Position numbers and translations under genes: made by a program
Source of the DNA: Nocardia asiatica NBRC 100129
GTDB taxonomy: Bacteria > Actinomycetota > Actinomycetes > Mycobacteriales > Mycobacteriaceae
Direction of reading: 5' to 3'
Assembly: GCF_000308415.1 (NCBI RefSeq)
Contig: NZ_BAFS01000003.1
Coordinates: forward strand, 1 to 33,792
DNA: 33,792 nt
Notes under the pieces: model-generated
Told to the model about the DNA's origin: nothing
What the model saw: the letters and a program-made list of their open reading frames with translations, nothing else
Databases searched by the model: none
Part shown: positions 22,432 through 31,843 of the stretch, piece by piece
Layout: every line of letters begins with the position of its first letter
Numbering within the stretch: the first letter of the stretch is position 1

Positions 22432-22959
22432 GTGACCTCACCGAACCAGACATCCGTGGCAACGCTGCACACGAATCACGGCGATATCAAGCTCTCGCTC
22501 TTCGGTAACCACGCGCCCAAGACGGTCCGCAATTTCCTGGGTCTCGCCGACGGTTCGGCGCCGTACACCACCGCGAACGCCAGCGGCGGCAATACCGGTC
22601 CCTTCTATGACGGCGCCCTGTTCCACCGCGTGATGGCCGGCTTCATGATCCAGGGCGGCGATCCGACCGGCACCGGTCGCGGCGGCCCCGGCTACGAATT
22701 CGGCGACGAGTTCCACCCGGAGCTGCGCTTCGACCGGGGCTACCTGTTGGCGATGGCCAACGCGGGGCCGGGCACCAACGGCTCGCAATTCTTCATCACC
22801 GTGCGCCCTCAACCGCACCTCAACCGCAAGCACACGATCTTCGGCGAAGTGGTGGACCCGGATTCCCGGAAGGTCGTCGACGCTATCGCGACCACCAGGA
22901 CCGATCGCAACGACCGGCCGCTCGAACCCGTCGTCATCACCAAGATCACGATCGAATGA
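22432..22959 (+). CDS. ppiA: Peptidyl-prolyl cis-trans isomerase A (cyclophilin)
   Basis: This cytoplasmic cyclophilin (about 175 residues) isomerises Xaa-Pro bonds. It has the expected core blocks FHRVMAGFMIQGGDPTGTGR, MANAGPGTNGSQFFITV and HLNRKHTIFGEVV, including the catalytic Arg in FHRV and the QGGD and SQFFI motifs. It closely resembles M. tuberculosis PpiA and lies in the same gene order. By comparison with that protein (VT...ATLHTN) I take the GTG at 22432; an ATG nine bases upstream at 22423 is the alternative. No clear ribosome binding site precedes either. The rhomboid gene follows 4 bp later. Confidence 0.9.
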   Translation: MTSPNQTSVATLHTNHGDIKLSLFGNHAPKTVRNFLGLADGSAPYTTANASGGNTGPFYDGALFHRVMAGFMIQGGDPTGTGRGGPGYEFGDEFHPELRFDRGYLLAMANAGPGTNGSQFFITVRPQPHLNRKHTIFGEVVDPDSRKVVDAIATTRTDRNDRPLEPVVITKITIE

Positions 22960-22963
22960 GACT

Positions 22964-23836
22964 ATGAATCCTCAGCCGCCCGCACCCACATGCGTCCGCC
23001 ATCCGAATCGACCGACCGGCCTGGCCTGCACGCGGTGCGGGCGGCCATCCTGTGCCGAGTGTCTGCGTCCCGCGGCCGTCGGCCAGCATTGTGTCGACTG
23101 TCTGCGTACCGATCAGCGCAGCGTTGCGCCGGTGCGGACGGTCTCGGGAGCGGCGGCGGCCCGCACGGCCGCGCCGTACGTGACCTATGTGCTGATCGCG
23201 ATCAACCTGGTGGTCTACGCGATCACCGCGGCGCAGGCCGAGAGCCTGATGGACAACCAGCGGGGCTCCGCGCTGTTCCTGGACTGGGTGCTGTGGGCAC
23301 CGGCCGTCGCGGCCGGCGAATGGTGGCGCGTGCTCGGCTCCGGATTCCTGCACTACGGTCCGATCCATCTGCTGCTCAATATGTTCGCTCTGTACGTGGT
23401 GGGCCGGGACGCCGAGTTGGTGCTCGGGCGGTTGCGCTATCTCGCGGTGTACCTGGTCTCGCTGCTCGGCGGATCGGCCGGGGTCATGCTGTTCGCGCAG
23501 AACAGTCTCACGGCGGGCGCCTCGGGGGCGGTGTACGGCATGTTCGGCGCGATCACGGTCATTCTCATCCGTTTGCGGCAGAACCCGAATCAGATGCTCA
23601 TCCTGATCGGCATCAACGTCTTCATCAGTTTCTCGCTGCCCGGCATTTCGCTCTGGGGGCATCTCGGTGGTCTGGCGGCGGGCACACTGGCGACGCTCGG
23701 CATCCTGTTCCTGCCCGGTTGGTTGCGGGTGAAGACGCCGGAGGCGGCACGGACGGTCGGCTGGGTGTCCGTGGCGCTGATCGCGATCGCGGCGCTGGCG
23801 CTGGTGTCGGTGGGCGCGATCACTTCCGCTGCCTGA
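22964..23836 (+). CDS. Rhomboid-family intramembrane serine protease with N-terminal zinc finger
   Basis: This 290-residue protein begins with a B-box-like zinc-binding region (CVRHPNRPTGLACTRCGRPS, then CAECL and HCVDC, residues about 10-48). Six or seven membrane helices follow. The rhomboid dyad is Ser187 in GASGAVYGMFG and His233 in LWGHLGGLAAG, and HYGPIHLLLNMFALYVVG supplies the conserved HxxxN region. It should cleave membrane proteins within the bilayer; no substrate is known. It starts 4 bp after ppiA and is probably cotranscribed with it. A strong bidirectional hairpin follows. Confidence 0.85.
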   Translation: MNPQPPAPTCVRHPNRPTGLACTRCGRPSCAECLRPAAVGQHCVDCLRTDQRSVAPVRTVSGAAAARTAAPYVTYVLIAINLVVYAITAAQAESLMDNQRGSALFLDWVLWAPAVAAGEWWRVLGSGFLHYGPIHLLLNMFALYVVGRDAELVLGRLRYLAVYLVSLLGGSAGVMLFAQNSLTAGASGAVYGMFGAITVILIRLRQNPNQMLILIGINVFISFSLPGISLWGHLGGLAAGTLATLGILFLPGWLRVKTPEAARTVGWVSVALIAIAALALVSVGAITSAA

Positions 23837-23846
23837 CACCGGCATT

Positions 23847-23862
23847 CGCTTCACGTGAAACA
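23847..23862. promoter_or_regulatory. Near-consensus chromosomal parS (ParB-binding) site
   Basis: CGCTTCACGTGAAACA matches the bacterial parS consensus TGTTTCACGTGAAACA at 14 of 16 positions; the right half is perfect. It lies in the 60-bp gap between the rhomboid and PH-domain genes. Actinobacterial parS sites cluster near oriC, which fits the origin-proximal gene order here. ParB would load at this site for origin segregation. Confidence 0.65.
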
Positions 23863-23863
23863 T

Positions 23864-23896
23864 CCGCGTCCGGGTGGGCCGACAACCCGGACGCGG
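23864..23896. terminator. Bidirectional terminator between rhomboid and PH-domain genes
   Basis: CCGCGTCCGGGT (23864-23875) pairs perfectly with ACCCGGACGCGG (23885-23896) across a 9-base loop. It lies exactly between the convergent stops, abutting the PH-domain stop codon. Confidence 0.65.
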
Positions 23897-24382
23897 TCAG
23901 CGGGTCTTGTCCTCGGTGAGTCGTAGGACTTCGACCAGGTCGTGGTAGACGATCTCGGGGTTCACGCCCAGATCCCACCGTCCGAAGATCAGCAGCCGCT
24001 CCGCGCCGCCGTGTAGGACGTCGATTTCCAGCATGGGCATCTTGCGCCCGAGGCGCCTATAGCCCACCACGCGGGCACGGACGATCTGATCGGGCGGGTA
24101 TTCGTCCGCTCCGGTCAGCGTGCGCACCACCAAGCGAGGTCGATCACCGGATACGACGGACAGCCGCGGCCGTTGCCGGAATCCGAGGCCGGCGAGCGCG
24201 AGCAGACCGACGGCCGCGAGCCCGACGAGCAGGCGACTGGCCGCCTCGGTGGTCACGATCGCGGCGACAGCCAGCGCGAGGCCGCCTACCGTGACCGCGA
24301 CGAGCGCGGCTGTCGGCGTGGTCCAGGCGTGGCTCGGCTCGTCGCGCTGCCGTGGGCCGGGCACCGCGGGCTCCGCACTCAC
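23897..24382 (-). CDS. PH-domain membrane protein (Rv0010c-like)
   Basis: This 161-residue protein has two hydrophobic helices (TPTAALVAVTVGGLALAVAA, then LLVGLAAVGLLALAGLG) followed by a bacterial PH-like beta domain (RPRLVVRTLTGADEYPPDQI, then RLLIFGRWDLGVNPEIVYHD). Its position beside crgA matches M. tuberculosis Rv0010c, whose role is unknown. I use the GTG at 24382, with GGGGAG a few bases upstream; a TTG at 24394 is a possible longer start. DnaA-box-like sites lie just upstream. Confidence 0.75.
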   Translation of the reverse strand: MSAEPAVPGPRQRDEPSHAWTTPTAALVAVTVGGLALAVAAIVTTEAASRLLVGLAAVGLLALAGLGFRQRPRLSVVSGDRPRLVVRTLTGADEYPPDQIVRARVVGYRRLGRKMPMLEIDVLHGGAERLLIFGRWDLGVNPEIVYHDLVEVLRLTEDKTR

Positions 24383-24406
24383 AGCACTCCCCAATCGCTC
24401 CTCGAG

Positions 24407-24427
24407 TTGTCCACAGGCTCATCCACA
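24407..24427 (+). promoter_or_regulatory. DnaA box pair upstream of the PH-domain gene
   Basis: TTGTCCACA at 24407-24415 is a perfect actinobacterial DnaA box. TCATCCACA at 24419-24427 matches it at 7 of 9 positions, and together they form a direct repeat TCCACAGG-N4-TCCACAGG. They lie 25-45 bp upstream of the PH-domain start and could let DnaA influence this promoter, or act as a DnaA titration site. Confidence 0.5.
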
Positions 24428-24471
24428 GGTGTGCATGAATGACACGTCTGTAATCTGTGTCGCCGCCGTGC

Positions 24472-24735
24472 TCAGCGCCAGCGCATCGTCATGATCAGGC
24501 CGACCACCATCAGGCCGAAGCCGATCAGGAAGTTCCAGGCGTTGAGGTCGTTCATCCAGCTGATCTGCTCGGCCGCCAGGTAGTAGACGAGCAGCCACAC
24601 CAGCCCGGCGAGCATGAACCCGAGCATGATGGCGACGTACCAGACCGGAGACGGCCCAGCCTTTACCTTCACCGGGGTCCGGCTGGCGGGGTTGATCGTG
24701 TAGTCGGTCTTCTTACGGACCTTCGACTTGGGCAT
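24472..24735 (-). CDS. crgA: Cell division protein CrgA
   Basis: This 87-residue protein has a basic cytoplasmic N-terminus ([15 protein letters not shown]) and two membrane helices ([20 protein letters not shown] and [20 protein letters not shown]). This is the standard CrgA layout and length. CrgA is a septal membrane protein that binds FtsZ, FtsQ, FtsI and PBPA in mycobacteria and CwsA at the pole. GAGGAC precedes the ATG. It is divergent from the amidotransferase gene. Confidence 0.95.
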   Translation of the reverse strand: MPKSKVRKKTDYTINPASRTPVKVKAGPSPVWYVAIMLGFMLAGLVWLLVYYLAAEQISWMNDLNAWNFLIGFGLMVVGLIMTMRWR

Positions 24736-24818
24736 GACGTCCTCGTATTCGGCGGTAGGTCGTGGTCTTAAGGCTATCCCAACAGGTAATGGATGCGACG
24801 CGGTGCCGTGCCGGGACG

Positions 24819-24824
24819 TAATCT
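24819..24824 (+). promoter_or_regulatory. -10 element (TAATCT) for a leaderless amidotransferase mRNA
   Basis: TAATCT fits TAnnnT well and is followed by 7 bases and then the ATG at 24832, with no room for a ribosome binding site. Confidence 0.55.
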
Positions 24825-24831
24825 CGATACC

Positions 24832-25476
24832 ATGCGTGTTCTGGTCGTCGACAATTACGACAGCTTCGTCTTCAACCTGGTGCAGTACCTCGGTCAACTG
24901 GGTGTGGATGCCGTCGTCTGGCGCAACGACGACCCGAACCTGGCCGACGTCGGCGCGGTCGTGCGCGACTTCGACGGTATCCTGATCAGCCCCGGTCCCG
25001 GCACCCCGGATCGTGCGGGCGCCAGCATCCCGTTGGTGCGCGCCTGTGCCGAGCAGGAGGTTCCGCTGCTCGGGGTGTGTCTCGGCCACCAGGCGATCGG
25101 CGAGGCGTTCGGCGCCACCGTCACCAGGGCGCCCGAGTTGCTGCACGGGAAGACCAGCGAGGTCTTCCACATCGGTGCGGGCGTGCTGGCCGGTCTGCCC
25201 GACCCGTTCACCGCCACCCGGTACCACTCGCTCACCGTGGTCGAGGACACTCTGCCGGAGGAGATCGAGGTGCTCGGACGCACCGAGAGCGGGATCGTGA
25301 TGGCCCTGCGCCATCGCACGTTGCCGATCCACGGCGTGCAGTTCCATCCGGAATCGGTGCTGACCCAGGGTGGGCACCGGATGCTGGCGAACTGGCTCGG
25401 CGTGTGCGGAGAGCGTCCCGCCGAGGGGTTGGTGCAGACGCTGGAGGCGGAGGTCGCCGCGCTGGTGCTGCAGTGA
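24832..25476 (+). CDS. trpG: Anthranilate / 4-amino-4-deoxychorismate synthase glutamine amidotransferase subunit
   Basis: This 214-residue class I amidotransferase has the oxyanion strand [11 protein letters not shown], the nucleophile Cys83 in [10 protein letters not shown] and the His172/Glu174 pair in GVQFHPESV. It supplies ammonia from glutamine to the chorismate-using subunit for tryptophan and/or p-aminobenzoate (folate) synthesis. The gene occupies the position of M. tuberculosis Rv0013 (trpG); the name pabA is equally used. The start at 24832 follows a -10 element at leaderless spacing. Its stop overlaps the next start (GTGA), coupling it to a RibD-C reductase. Confidence 0.9.
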   Translation: MRVLVVDNYDSFVFNLVQYLGQLGVDAVVWRNDDPNLADVGAVVRDFDGILISPGPGTPDRAGASIPLVRACAEQEVPLLGVCLGHQAIGEAFGATVTRAPELLHGKTSEVFHIGAGVLAGLPDPFTATRYHSLTVVEDTLPEEIEVLGRTESGIVMALRHRTLPIHGVQFHPESVLTQGGHRMLANWLGVCGERPAEGLVQTLEAEVAALVLQ

Positions 25477-26153
25477 CGCGTCCCCATGTACTGCTGTCGG
25501 TGGCGGTGAGCGTCGACGGGTACATCGATGACGCGAGCCCCGAGCGGCTGCGTCTGTCCGATGCGGCGGACTTCGATCGGGTCGATCAGGTTCGCGCGGA
25601 CTCCGACGCCATCCTGGTGGGAGCGCAGACCTTGCGCAGCGACAACCCCCGGTTGCTCGTCGACAGCCCTGATCGCAGGGCGAGCCGCGTCGCGGCGGGC
25701 AAGCCGGAGTATCCGCTGAAGGTGACGGTTTCGGCGAGCGGCGACTTGGATCCCGGCCTGCGGTTCTGGCAACACGGCGGCGACAAGCTCGTCTACACAA
25801 CCGAGGTAGGCGCGCCGAGAGTCGCCACCCGGCTCGCTGGGCTGGCCGAGGTGGTGAATCTCGGCACCGAACTCGACTTCGGCGCGCTGCTGGACGATTT
25901 GGGCCTGCGGGGCGTCGGCCGTCTCATGGTGGAGGGCGGAACCCGCATCCATACCGCCTTCCTCGCCGCCGATCTGGCCGACGAATTGCACCTCGCGGTG
26001 GCCCCCATCCTGGTGGGCGACGCCGCGGCACCTCGCTTCCTGGACCCTGCCGACTTTCCGGGCGCGCCCCATCGCAGAATGCGGCTCACCGGCGTGACGC
26101 AAGTGGGCGACGTCGCGGTGTTGCGCTATCTACCGAAGACCGAACCCCACTGA
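25473..26153 (+). CDS. Stand-alone RibD C-terminal (dihydrofolate-reductase-like) reductase
   Basis: This 226-residue NADPH-dependent reductase has the RibD-C fold: [33 protein letters not shown], and [19 protein letters not shown]. There is no deaminase domain. Family members reduce 5-amino-6-ribosylamino-uracil in riboflavin synthesis, and at least one mycobacterial homologue (Rv2671) can act as a dihydrofolate reductase analogue. Because its GTG start overlaps the amidotransferase stop, which feeds p-aminobenzoate and folate, a pterin or folate role is a reasonable inference. A riboflavin role is the alternative. Confidence 0.8.
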   Translation: MTRPHVLLSVAVSVDGYIDDASPERLRLSDAADFDRVDQVRADSDAILVGAQTLRSDNPRLLVDSPDRRASRVAAGKPEYPLKVTVSASGDLDPGLRFWQHGGDKLVYTTEVGAPRVATRLAGLAEVVNLGTELDFGALLDDLGLRGVGRLMVEGGTRIHTAFLAADLADELHLAVAPILVGDAAAPRFLDPADFPGAPHRRMRLTGVTQVGDVAVLRYLPKTEPH

Positions 26154-26397
26154 CGCCGGTGCCACAAGCCGGCGATCGGCATGTGCGCCACGGCGTGCGG
26201 TCGAACCGCGGACGACCGCCGGCCGTCCGCGGCCCGAACTCGCCCGGCACCTCGACCCGTCCGCTGACGCACCGACGAGTCCGGCCGGGTCCATCGCCGA
26301 GCGGCAGATCGGATCGCTCGGCAGCGTGGTGTCGAAGTGCTCAGAGAAGGACGCGGGAAGCGCGATGCCGTGCCCGGCTTCCGCGCCGGTCCGGGAC
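26154..26397. other. Intergenic 244 bp between the RibD-like and CBS genes
   Basis: The genes on either side converge here. I see no strong hairpin with a T-tract and no convincing coding frame. Confidence 0.4.
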
Positions 26398-26817
26398 CTA
26401 AGGACGTCCGTAGACGGCGGTCACGAACTCGCCGAGCTGATTGTCGTCCAGGTGCCTGGCCAGGTCCGCCTCGCTGATCATGCCGACCAGTCGCTTGTTC
26501 TCGATCACCGGCATGCGCTTGACCCGGTTGCTTTCCATCTCGTCGAGAACCTCTTCGATGTCGGCGTTGGCGTCGACCCACCGTGGCGTCGCTTCGCACA
26601 GTTCATCGACCCGGCAATTCGACGGGGTCTTGCCCTGGGCGATGCACTTCACCACGATGTCGCGGTCGGTGACTATGCCGCACATCCGCTCGTTCTCGTC
26701 CGAGACGATCAAGGATCCGACGTTGAGCTCGGCCATGGTTCGCGCGGCCTGCTCGATCGTCGTGTCCTTCGGGATCCACTGAACGCCGGGTTTCATGATG
26801 TCCCTGGCAGTGGTCAT
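26398..26817 (-). CDS. Two-CBS-domain protein (Hrp1-like)
   Basis: This 139-residue protein consists of two CBS domains (MTTARDIMKPGV...GIVTDRDIVVKCIAQGK and VDANADIEEVLDEMESNRVK...VGMISEADLARHLDD). It closely resembles M. tuberculosis Hrp1 (Rv2626c, hypoxic response protein 1) in length and motifs. CBS pairs bind adenosine nucleotides, and Hrp1 itself has no assigned enzymatic role. GGAGGT precedes the ATG at 26817. It lies just downstream of the pknB end in the same orientation but about 100 bp away, so it probably has its own promoter. Confidence 0.85.
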   Translation of the reverse strand: MTTARDIMKPGVQWIPKDTTIEQAARTMAELNVGSLIVSDENERMCGIVTDRDIVVKCIAQGKTPSNCRVDELCEATPRWVDANADIEEVLDEMESNRVKRMPVIENKRLVGMISEADLARHLDDNQLGEFVTAVYGRP

Positions 26818-26905
26818 GAGCTACCTCCTCGTGCTCAGCTGCGCTGATTGGGATGGAGCAGCATCATTCTCCCGCAATTCACACCGGATGGTCTCGTTTT
26901 CGTCA

Positions 26906-26925
26906 GACCGGCGCCGGCGCCGGTC
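26906..26925 (-). terminator. 20-bp GC palindrome at the end of the kinase operon
   Basis: A perfect 20-bp palindrome (arms GACCGGCG/CGCCGGTC around CCGG) overlaps the last two bases of the pknB stop codon and can fold as an 8-bp stem with a 4-base loop. It would end the leftward pstP-to-pknB operon. No T-tract follows. Confidence 0.45.
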
Positions 26926-28828
26926 ACGGCGGACCCAGCACCCCCACGCCGACCAGGATGGCGCCGTTCTTCTGCAGCGAACTGCCCGCGGACGGTTGCT
27001 GGCTGAGGATGCGGCCGACATTGCCCGCGTCGAAGGTGCCCTGCGGCGACTGACTGATCTGGCTGGTGCTGCCGGTCCACCCTTCCGCACGCAATTTCTC
27101 CACCGCCTGCGAAACGGTGAGACCGATCAGCGACGGCATCTTCACGTCACCCGCGGACACCTGGATGGTGACCGTGGAGCCCTTCTCCGCGCTGCTGCCG
27201 CCCGCCGGGCTGGAAGCGACCACTTCACCTTTGGGCTTGGCGGACTGCACCTCCTGGACGACCACCTTGAAGCCGTTGCCCTCGACGTTCGGCTGCGCCA
27301 CGTCGATCATCTGGCCGACGACGTACGGGACGCGGACCGCCTCCGGGCCGGTGCCGAGCGTGACCACCACTTCCCAATCGACGTCGACCTTCGAACCCGG
27401 TGACGGGTTCTGCTCGATCACCTGGTCCTTCTCGGCGGTGCTCGACGGCTTGCGCTCGATGTTCGGGTTGATCCGCAAGCCCTTGGAGTTCAACACCTGC
27501 TCGGCCTGCTCCTGGGTCAGTCCCGTGAGCTTCGGCACCTGGACCTGCGCGGGCCCGGAGGACACTTGGACGGTGACGGTGCTGCCCTCGTCGATCCGCG
27601 AGCCGCCGAGCGGCTGGGTCGCGATCACGTTGCCGGTGGCGACCTTGCTGTCGGGCTTCTGCTGGATCGCCACCGTGAAGCCGAGCTTCTGCAGCGCGTC
27701 CTGAGCCTGCTGGGAGGACTTGTTGGACAAATCCGGAACGGCGACCTGGTCCGGTCGGCTTCCCGGCCCGAGCAGCACCCAGAACAGCGCGAACACCACG
27801 GCGACGGCCGCGACGGCGCCGAGCGCGAGGTAGGCGGTCCGGCGCTGGCCGTTCGGCTCGGCCGGATCCTGCTCGGCGGTGTCGTCGTCGTCGCGCTCCA
27901 CGGTGCGGTAGGCGCGCGGCCCGGGCTCGTCGGAGCCCATGAAGGTGGTGCGGTCCTCGTCGGTCATCACCATCGGCGCGATGGGCTTCTGGCCGCCGAG
28001 CACCCGGATCAGGTCCGCGCGCATCTCGGCGGCGGTCTGATAGCGGTTGGCCGGATTCTTGCTCATCGCCTTGAGCACGACCGAGTCGAGTTCGCGCGGA
28101 ACCCCGGGATGCACGTGCGAGGGCAGCCGCGGGTCCTCCCGGACGTGCTGGTAGGCGACGGCGACCGGCGAGTCACCAGTGAAAGGCGGCTCGCCGGTGA
28201 GGATCTCGAACAGCACGCAGCCGACGGAGTAGACGTCCGAGCGGGCGTCCACCGTCTCGCCGCGCGCCTGTTCGGGCGAGAGGTACTGCGCGGTGCCGAT
28301 CACCGCCGCGGTCTGCGTCATCGGGTTGGAGCTGTCGGCGAGCGCGCGCGCGATGCCGAAGTCCATCACCTTCACCGCGCCCGACCGGTTGATCATGATG
28401 TTCGCGGGCTTCATGTCGCGGTGCACGATCCCGGCCTTGTGGCTGAAATCGAGCGCAGCGCAGACGTCGGCGATGATCTCCATCGCGCGCCGCGGCGGCA
28501 GCGGTCCCTTGCCGCGCACGATGTCGCGCAGCGTGTCGCCGTCGACGTACTCCATCACGATGTACGGCAGCGGGCCGCCGTCCACCTCGGCCTCGCCGGT
28601 GTCGTAGACCGCGACGATCGCCGGGTGGTTGAGCGCGGCGGCGTTCTGCGCTTCGCGCTTGAACCGGAGGTAGAAGGTGGGGTCGCGGGCCAGGTCCGCC
28701 CGCAGCACCTTGATCGCCACGTCACGGCTCAGCCGGATATCGCGGGCCTTGTGCACCTCGGACATACCGCCGAACCCGATGATCTCGCCCAGCTCGTAGC
28801 GAGACGAGAGATTCTTCGGGGTCGTCAT
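26924..28828 (-). CDS. pknB: Serine/threonine protein kinase PknB
   Basis: This 634-residue receptor kinase has the glycine loop IGFGGMSEV (residues 17-25), catalytic Lys40 in [15 protein letters not shown] with Asp138, DFG, and an activation loop [18 protein letters not shown] containing the autophosphorylated Thr positions. A membrane helix ([20 protein letters not shown], about 337-356) leads to four extracytoplasmic PASTA domains ([20 protein letters not shown] onwards) that bind muropeptides or lipid II. PknB phosphorylates division and wall-synthesis proteins. Its start overlaps the pknA stop (ATGA). It is the last gene of the operon. Confidence 0.97.
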   Translation of the reverse strand: MTTPKNLSSRYELGEIIGFGGMSEVHKARDIRLSRDVAIKVLRADLARDPTFYLRFKREAQNAAALNHPAIVAVYDTGEAEVDGGPLPYIVMEYVDGDTLRDIVRGKGPLPPRRAMEIIADVCAALDFSHKAGIVHRDMKPANIMINRSGAVKVMDFGIARALADSSNPMTQTAAVIGTAQYLSPEQARGETVDARSDVYSVGCVLFEILTGEPPFTGDSPVAVAYQHVREDPRLPSHVHPGVPRELDSVVLKAMSKNPANRYQTAAEMRADLIRVLGGQKPIAPMVMTDEDRTTFMGSDEPGPRAYRTVERDDDDTAEQDPAEPNGQRRTAYLALGAVAAVAVVFALFWVLLGPGSRPDQVAVPDLSNKSSQQAQDALQKLGFTVAIQQKPDSKVATGNVIATQPLGGSRIDEGSTVTVQVSSGPAQVQVPKLTGLTQEQAEQVLNSKGLRINPNIERKPSSTAEKDQVIEQNPSPGSKVDVDWEVVVTLGTGPEAVRVPYVVGQMIDVAQPNVEGNGFKVVVQEVQSAKPKGEVVASSPAGGSSAEKGSTVTIQVSAGDVKMPSLIGLTVSQAVEKLRAEGWTGSTSQISQSPQGTFDAGNVGRILSQQPSAGSSLQKNGAILVGVGVLGPP

Positions 28829-30339
28829 GGCAGTCCTTGCGAAGAAGTAGCGGGTCCGCTGCGGGTGGCCGAAGGCCCACGGGCGCCGGGGATCTCGGGG
28901 AATGGTAGGTCGAGGGTCGGGACGCGCGGCCGGGTGGTGGTGGTAGGCGCGGTGGTCGTCGGCTTCGTCGTGCTCGGTGCCGTGGTGGTGGGCGGCGGGG
29001 TGGTCGTCGTCGGCTCCGGTGTCGTGGTCTTCGGCTCGGTAGTGGGCGGTTCGTAGGTCTCGGTGTCCACCGGCGGCGGTACGGGCCTGGGGACGGTCGT
29101 GCTGGCCACCGGCGGGACGGGCTTGGGGTTCGGTGCGATCGTCGTCGTCGGCGACGGCGTCGAATCGGGGTTGGTGTCCCCGCCGAACAGCAGGAAGATC
29201 GTGAGCGCGCCGAGCAGCACGGCGCCGATGCCCAGACCCGCCAGCCATTTCTGGGTGGAGGTGAACCGCTGACCGTCGGCGGGCGGCTCGCCCGCCGCGC
29301 CACGGCTCAGCACGGTGGCCGGAGCGGCTACCGTGCCCGCGCGATTCGCCGCGCCCACCGCGCCGGCCGCGGGCGTCGAGTAGCGCACCGTCGCACCGTC
29401 GAAGTCGCTCGGCGTGGAGGGGATCACGGCGGTCGGCCCGGGCGGGAGCACCCGCGTGGCGCCGGTCAGCGGCGCGGCGGGATGGGCGCCGCTCGGCGGC
29501 GGAGGACGTCGACCCGCGCGCACCGCGGCGACCGCGTCGGCGAACTCGCCGCCGCTGGCGTAGCGGCGCCCAGGGTCCTTCTCCATCGTGATCTCGATCA
29601 GTTCGCGCACGTTGCCGGGCAGATCGGCCGGCATCGGGGGCGGAGTCTCGCGCACGTGCTTCATCGCGACGGTGATCGCGCCGTCGCCGGTGAACGGCCG
29701 CTGTCCGGCCAGCACTTCGTAGCCGACCACGGCGAGCGAGTAGACGTCGCTGGCCGCGGTGGCGTCCTCGCCCACCGCCTGTTCCGGGGCGATGTACTGG
29801 GCGGTGCCCATCACCATGCCGGTTTTGGTGACCGGGGAGGCGTCCACCGCTTTGGCGATGCCGAAGTCGGTGATCTTCGCCTGCCCGGTCGGGGTGACCA
29901 GGATGTTGCCCGGTTTCACGTCGCGGTGCACGACGCCCGCACGGTGCGCCACCTCCAGCGCGCGTCCGGTCTGCTCGAGCAAGTCGAGGCCTTGCGCCAC
30001 CGACAGCCTGCCGAGCCGGTTGAGCACGGTGTTCAACGGCTCACCCTGGACGAACTCCATGACCAGGTAGGCGATCTCGCTGCCCTGCGGGTCGATGGTC
30101 TCGCCGTAGTCGTAGATCCCGGCGATGCCGGGGTGATTCAGCTGGGCGGTGGTCTTCGCCTCGGTGCGGAATCGATGCCGGAACGTCGGGTCGGCCGAGA
30201 ACTCCGACTTCAGCACCTTGACCGCGACCCTGCGGTCGAGCCTGGTGTCCAACGCTTCCCAGACCTGGCCCATGCCGCCGGTCGCGATCAACCGCTGCAG
30301 CCGGTACCGGTCGGCGATCATCGCACCGTTGTTCAGCAT
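28825..30339 (-). CDS. pknA: Serine/threonine protein kinase PknA with Thr/Pro-rich tail
   Basis: This 504-residue kinase closely matches mycobacterial PknA in its catalytic domain: [83 protein letters not shown]. After a cytoplasmic linker comes a membrane helix ([20 protein letters not shown], about 369-388). The outside tail of about 110 residues is almost entirely Thr, Pro and Ser (for example [20 protein letters not shown]) and lacks PASTA domains. It controls cell shape together with PknB. The ATG at 30339 is used; an ATG six codons in (30321) is possible. Confidence 0.95.
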   Translation of the reverse strand: MLNNGAMIADRYRLQRLIATGGMGQVWEALDTRLDRRVAVKVLKSEFSADPTFRHRFRTEAKTTAQLNHPGIAGIYDYGETIDPQGSEIAYLVMEFVQGEPLNTVLNRLGRLSVAQGLDLLEQTGRALEVAHRAGVVHRDVKPGNILVTPTGQAKITDFGIAKAVDASPVTKTGMVMGTAQYIAPEQAVGEDATAASDVYSLAVVGYEVLAGQRPFTGDGAITVAMKHVRETPPPMPADLPGNVRELIEITMEKDPGRRYASGGEFADAVAAVRAGRRPPPPSGAHPAAPLTGATRVLPPGPTAVIPSTPSDFDGATVRYSTPAAGAVGAANRAGTVAAPATVLSRGAAGEPPADGQRFTSTQKWLAGLGIGAVLLGALTIFLLFGGDTNPDSTPSPTTTIAPNPKPVPPVASTTVPRPVPPPVDTETYEPPTTEPKTTTPEPTTTTPPPTTTAPSTTKPTTTAPTTTTRPRVPTLDLPFPEIPGARGPSATRSGPATSSQGLP

Positions 30340-30376
30340 CGAGGTCCCCGTACCTTCACTCGCACATCCATATCGT

Positions 30377-31843
30377 TCAGCCCCCTCGAAGACCGGCGTT
30401 CAGGACCGCGCGAGCCACCGGCGCGGCCACCGAGCCACCGGTCGCGGCAAGCGCCCGGTCCCCGCCGTTCTCCACGATCACCGCGATGGCGATCTTCGGG
30501 TTCTGCGCGGGGGCGAACGCGATGTACCAAGCGTGCGGCGGCGTGTTGCGCGGGTTGGCCCCGTGCTCCGCGGTGCCGGTCTTGGACGCGATCTGATAAG
30601 GGGTCTGGCCACCTCCGGCGGTATTGCTCTCCGACGCGATCATCAGGTTGGTCAGGGTCGACGCTACCTCGGCGCTGACGGCCTGGCCGACCGAGACCGG
30701 CTTGGTCTTGGTCAGCTCGCTCAGGTCGGGGCCCTGCAACTGGTCGACCAGGTAGGGCTCCATCCGGACGCCGCCGTTGGCGATGGTCGCGGCGACGACC
30801 GCGTTCTGCAGCGGGGTCAGCGCCACGTCGCGCTGCCCGATGCTGCTCTGGGCCAGCGCCGCCTGGTCGGAGATCGGGCCGACGGTGCTCTCCGCCACCG
30901 GCATCGGGATGCCACGGCGCGGGCCGACGCCGAACGCGGCCGCTTCGTCCTTGAGGTTCGCGGCGCCCACCTTCAGCCCGAGTTCGGCGAACGCGGTGTT
31001 GCACGAGCGCCGGAACGCCTCGTACAAGGAAGCGGTCGGGTTGGGACCGCACGTGGAACCGTTGTAGTTCTCCATCGGGACGCTGGTGCCCGGCGGCGTG
31101 ATGTTCGGCGCGGCGGTGAACTGGTCGTCGGGAGTCGCCAGGCCGTTGGCCAGCGCGGCGGCGGTGACCACGACCTTGAACGTGGACCCGGGCGGATATG
31201 TCTGCGAGATGGCGCGATTCAACATGGGATGGCGCGGATCCGCACTCAGGGTTTCCCACGCCTGGGTGCCGCGCGCGCCGTCGTGCCCGGACAGCTGGTT
31301 CGGGTCGTAGCTGGGCGTGGACACCATGGTGAGGATCTTGCCGGTGCTCGGCTCGATCGCCACGACCGATCCGGTGTAGCCCTTGCTGGTCAACTGGTCG
31401 TAGGCGACCTGCTGCATCACCGGGTCGAGCGTGGTGAGCACGTTGCCGCCGCGTGGATCCCGGCCGGAGATCAGGTCGACGAGACGGCTGCCGAACAACT
31501 GGCTGTCGGAGCCGTTGAGCACGGAGTCCTCGGCGCGCTCCAAGCCGGTGCTGCCGTACTGCATCGAGTAGAAACCGGTCGCGGGCGCGTACGCCTCCGG
31601 CTCGGTCGGATAGGTGCGCAGGTACTTGTACCGGTCGTCGGTCGCGATCGAACTGGCCAGCACGGTGCCGCCCGCGGAGATCTGCCCGCGCTGGCGGGAG
31701 TACTCGTCCAGCAGCACGCGGGAGTTGCGTGGATCCGAGCGCAGGTCGTCGGCCTTGATCACCTGCACGTAGGTGGCGTTCGCCAGCAGCGCGACGACCA
31801 TCACCATCACCGCGACCGCGACTCGGCGTAGTGGAGTGTTCAT
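30377..31843 (-). CDS. pbpA: Penicillin-binding protein PbpA (class B transpeptidase)
   Basis: This 488-residue protein has an N-terminal membrane anchor ([19 protein letters not shown]), a short dimerisation/linker domain, and the transpeptidase triad Ser220-TFK, Ser280-CN and Lys421-TG. It crosslinks peptidoglycan stem peptides and works with the SEDS polymerase RodA encoded just before it. In mycobacteria PbpA is phosphorylated by PknB. The start overlaps the rodA stop (ATGA), and pknA follows after 37 bp. Confidence 0.96.
   Translation of the reverse strand: MNTPLRRVAVAVMVMVVALLANATYVQVIKADDLRSDPRNSRVLLDEYSRQRGQISAGGTVLASSIATDDRYKYLRTYPTEPEAYAPATGFYSMQYGSTGLERAEDSVLNGSDSQLFGSRLVDLISGRDPRGGNVLTTLDPVMQQVAYDQLTSKGYTGSVVAIEPSTGKILTMVSTPSYDPNQLSGHDGARGTQAWETLSADPRHPMLNRAISQTYPPGSTFKVVVTAAALANGLATPDDQFTAAPNITPPGTSVPMENYNGSTCGPNPTASLYEAFRRSCNTAFAELGLKVGAANLKDEAAAFGVGPRRGIPMPVAESTVGPISDQAALAQSSIGQRDVALTPLQNAVVAATIANGGVRMEPYLVDQLQGPDLSELTKTKPVSVGQAVSAEVASTLTNLMIASESNTAGGGQTPYQIASKTGTAEHGANPRNTPPHAWYIAFAPAQNPKIAIAVIVENGGDRALAATGGSVAAPVARAVLNAGLRGG

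Noticed and set aside
27566..29056. Long plus-strand open frames opposite pknB and pknA
   Set aside because: They are antisense shadows caused by high third-position GC; they are rich in Arg/Gly/Val, have no family motifs, and the opposite strand encodes clear kinases.
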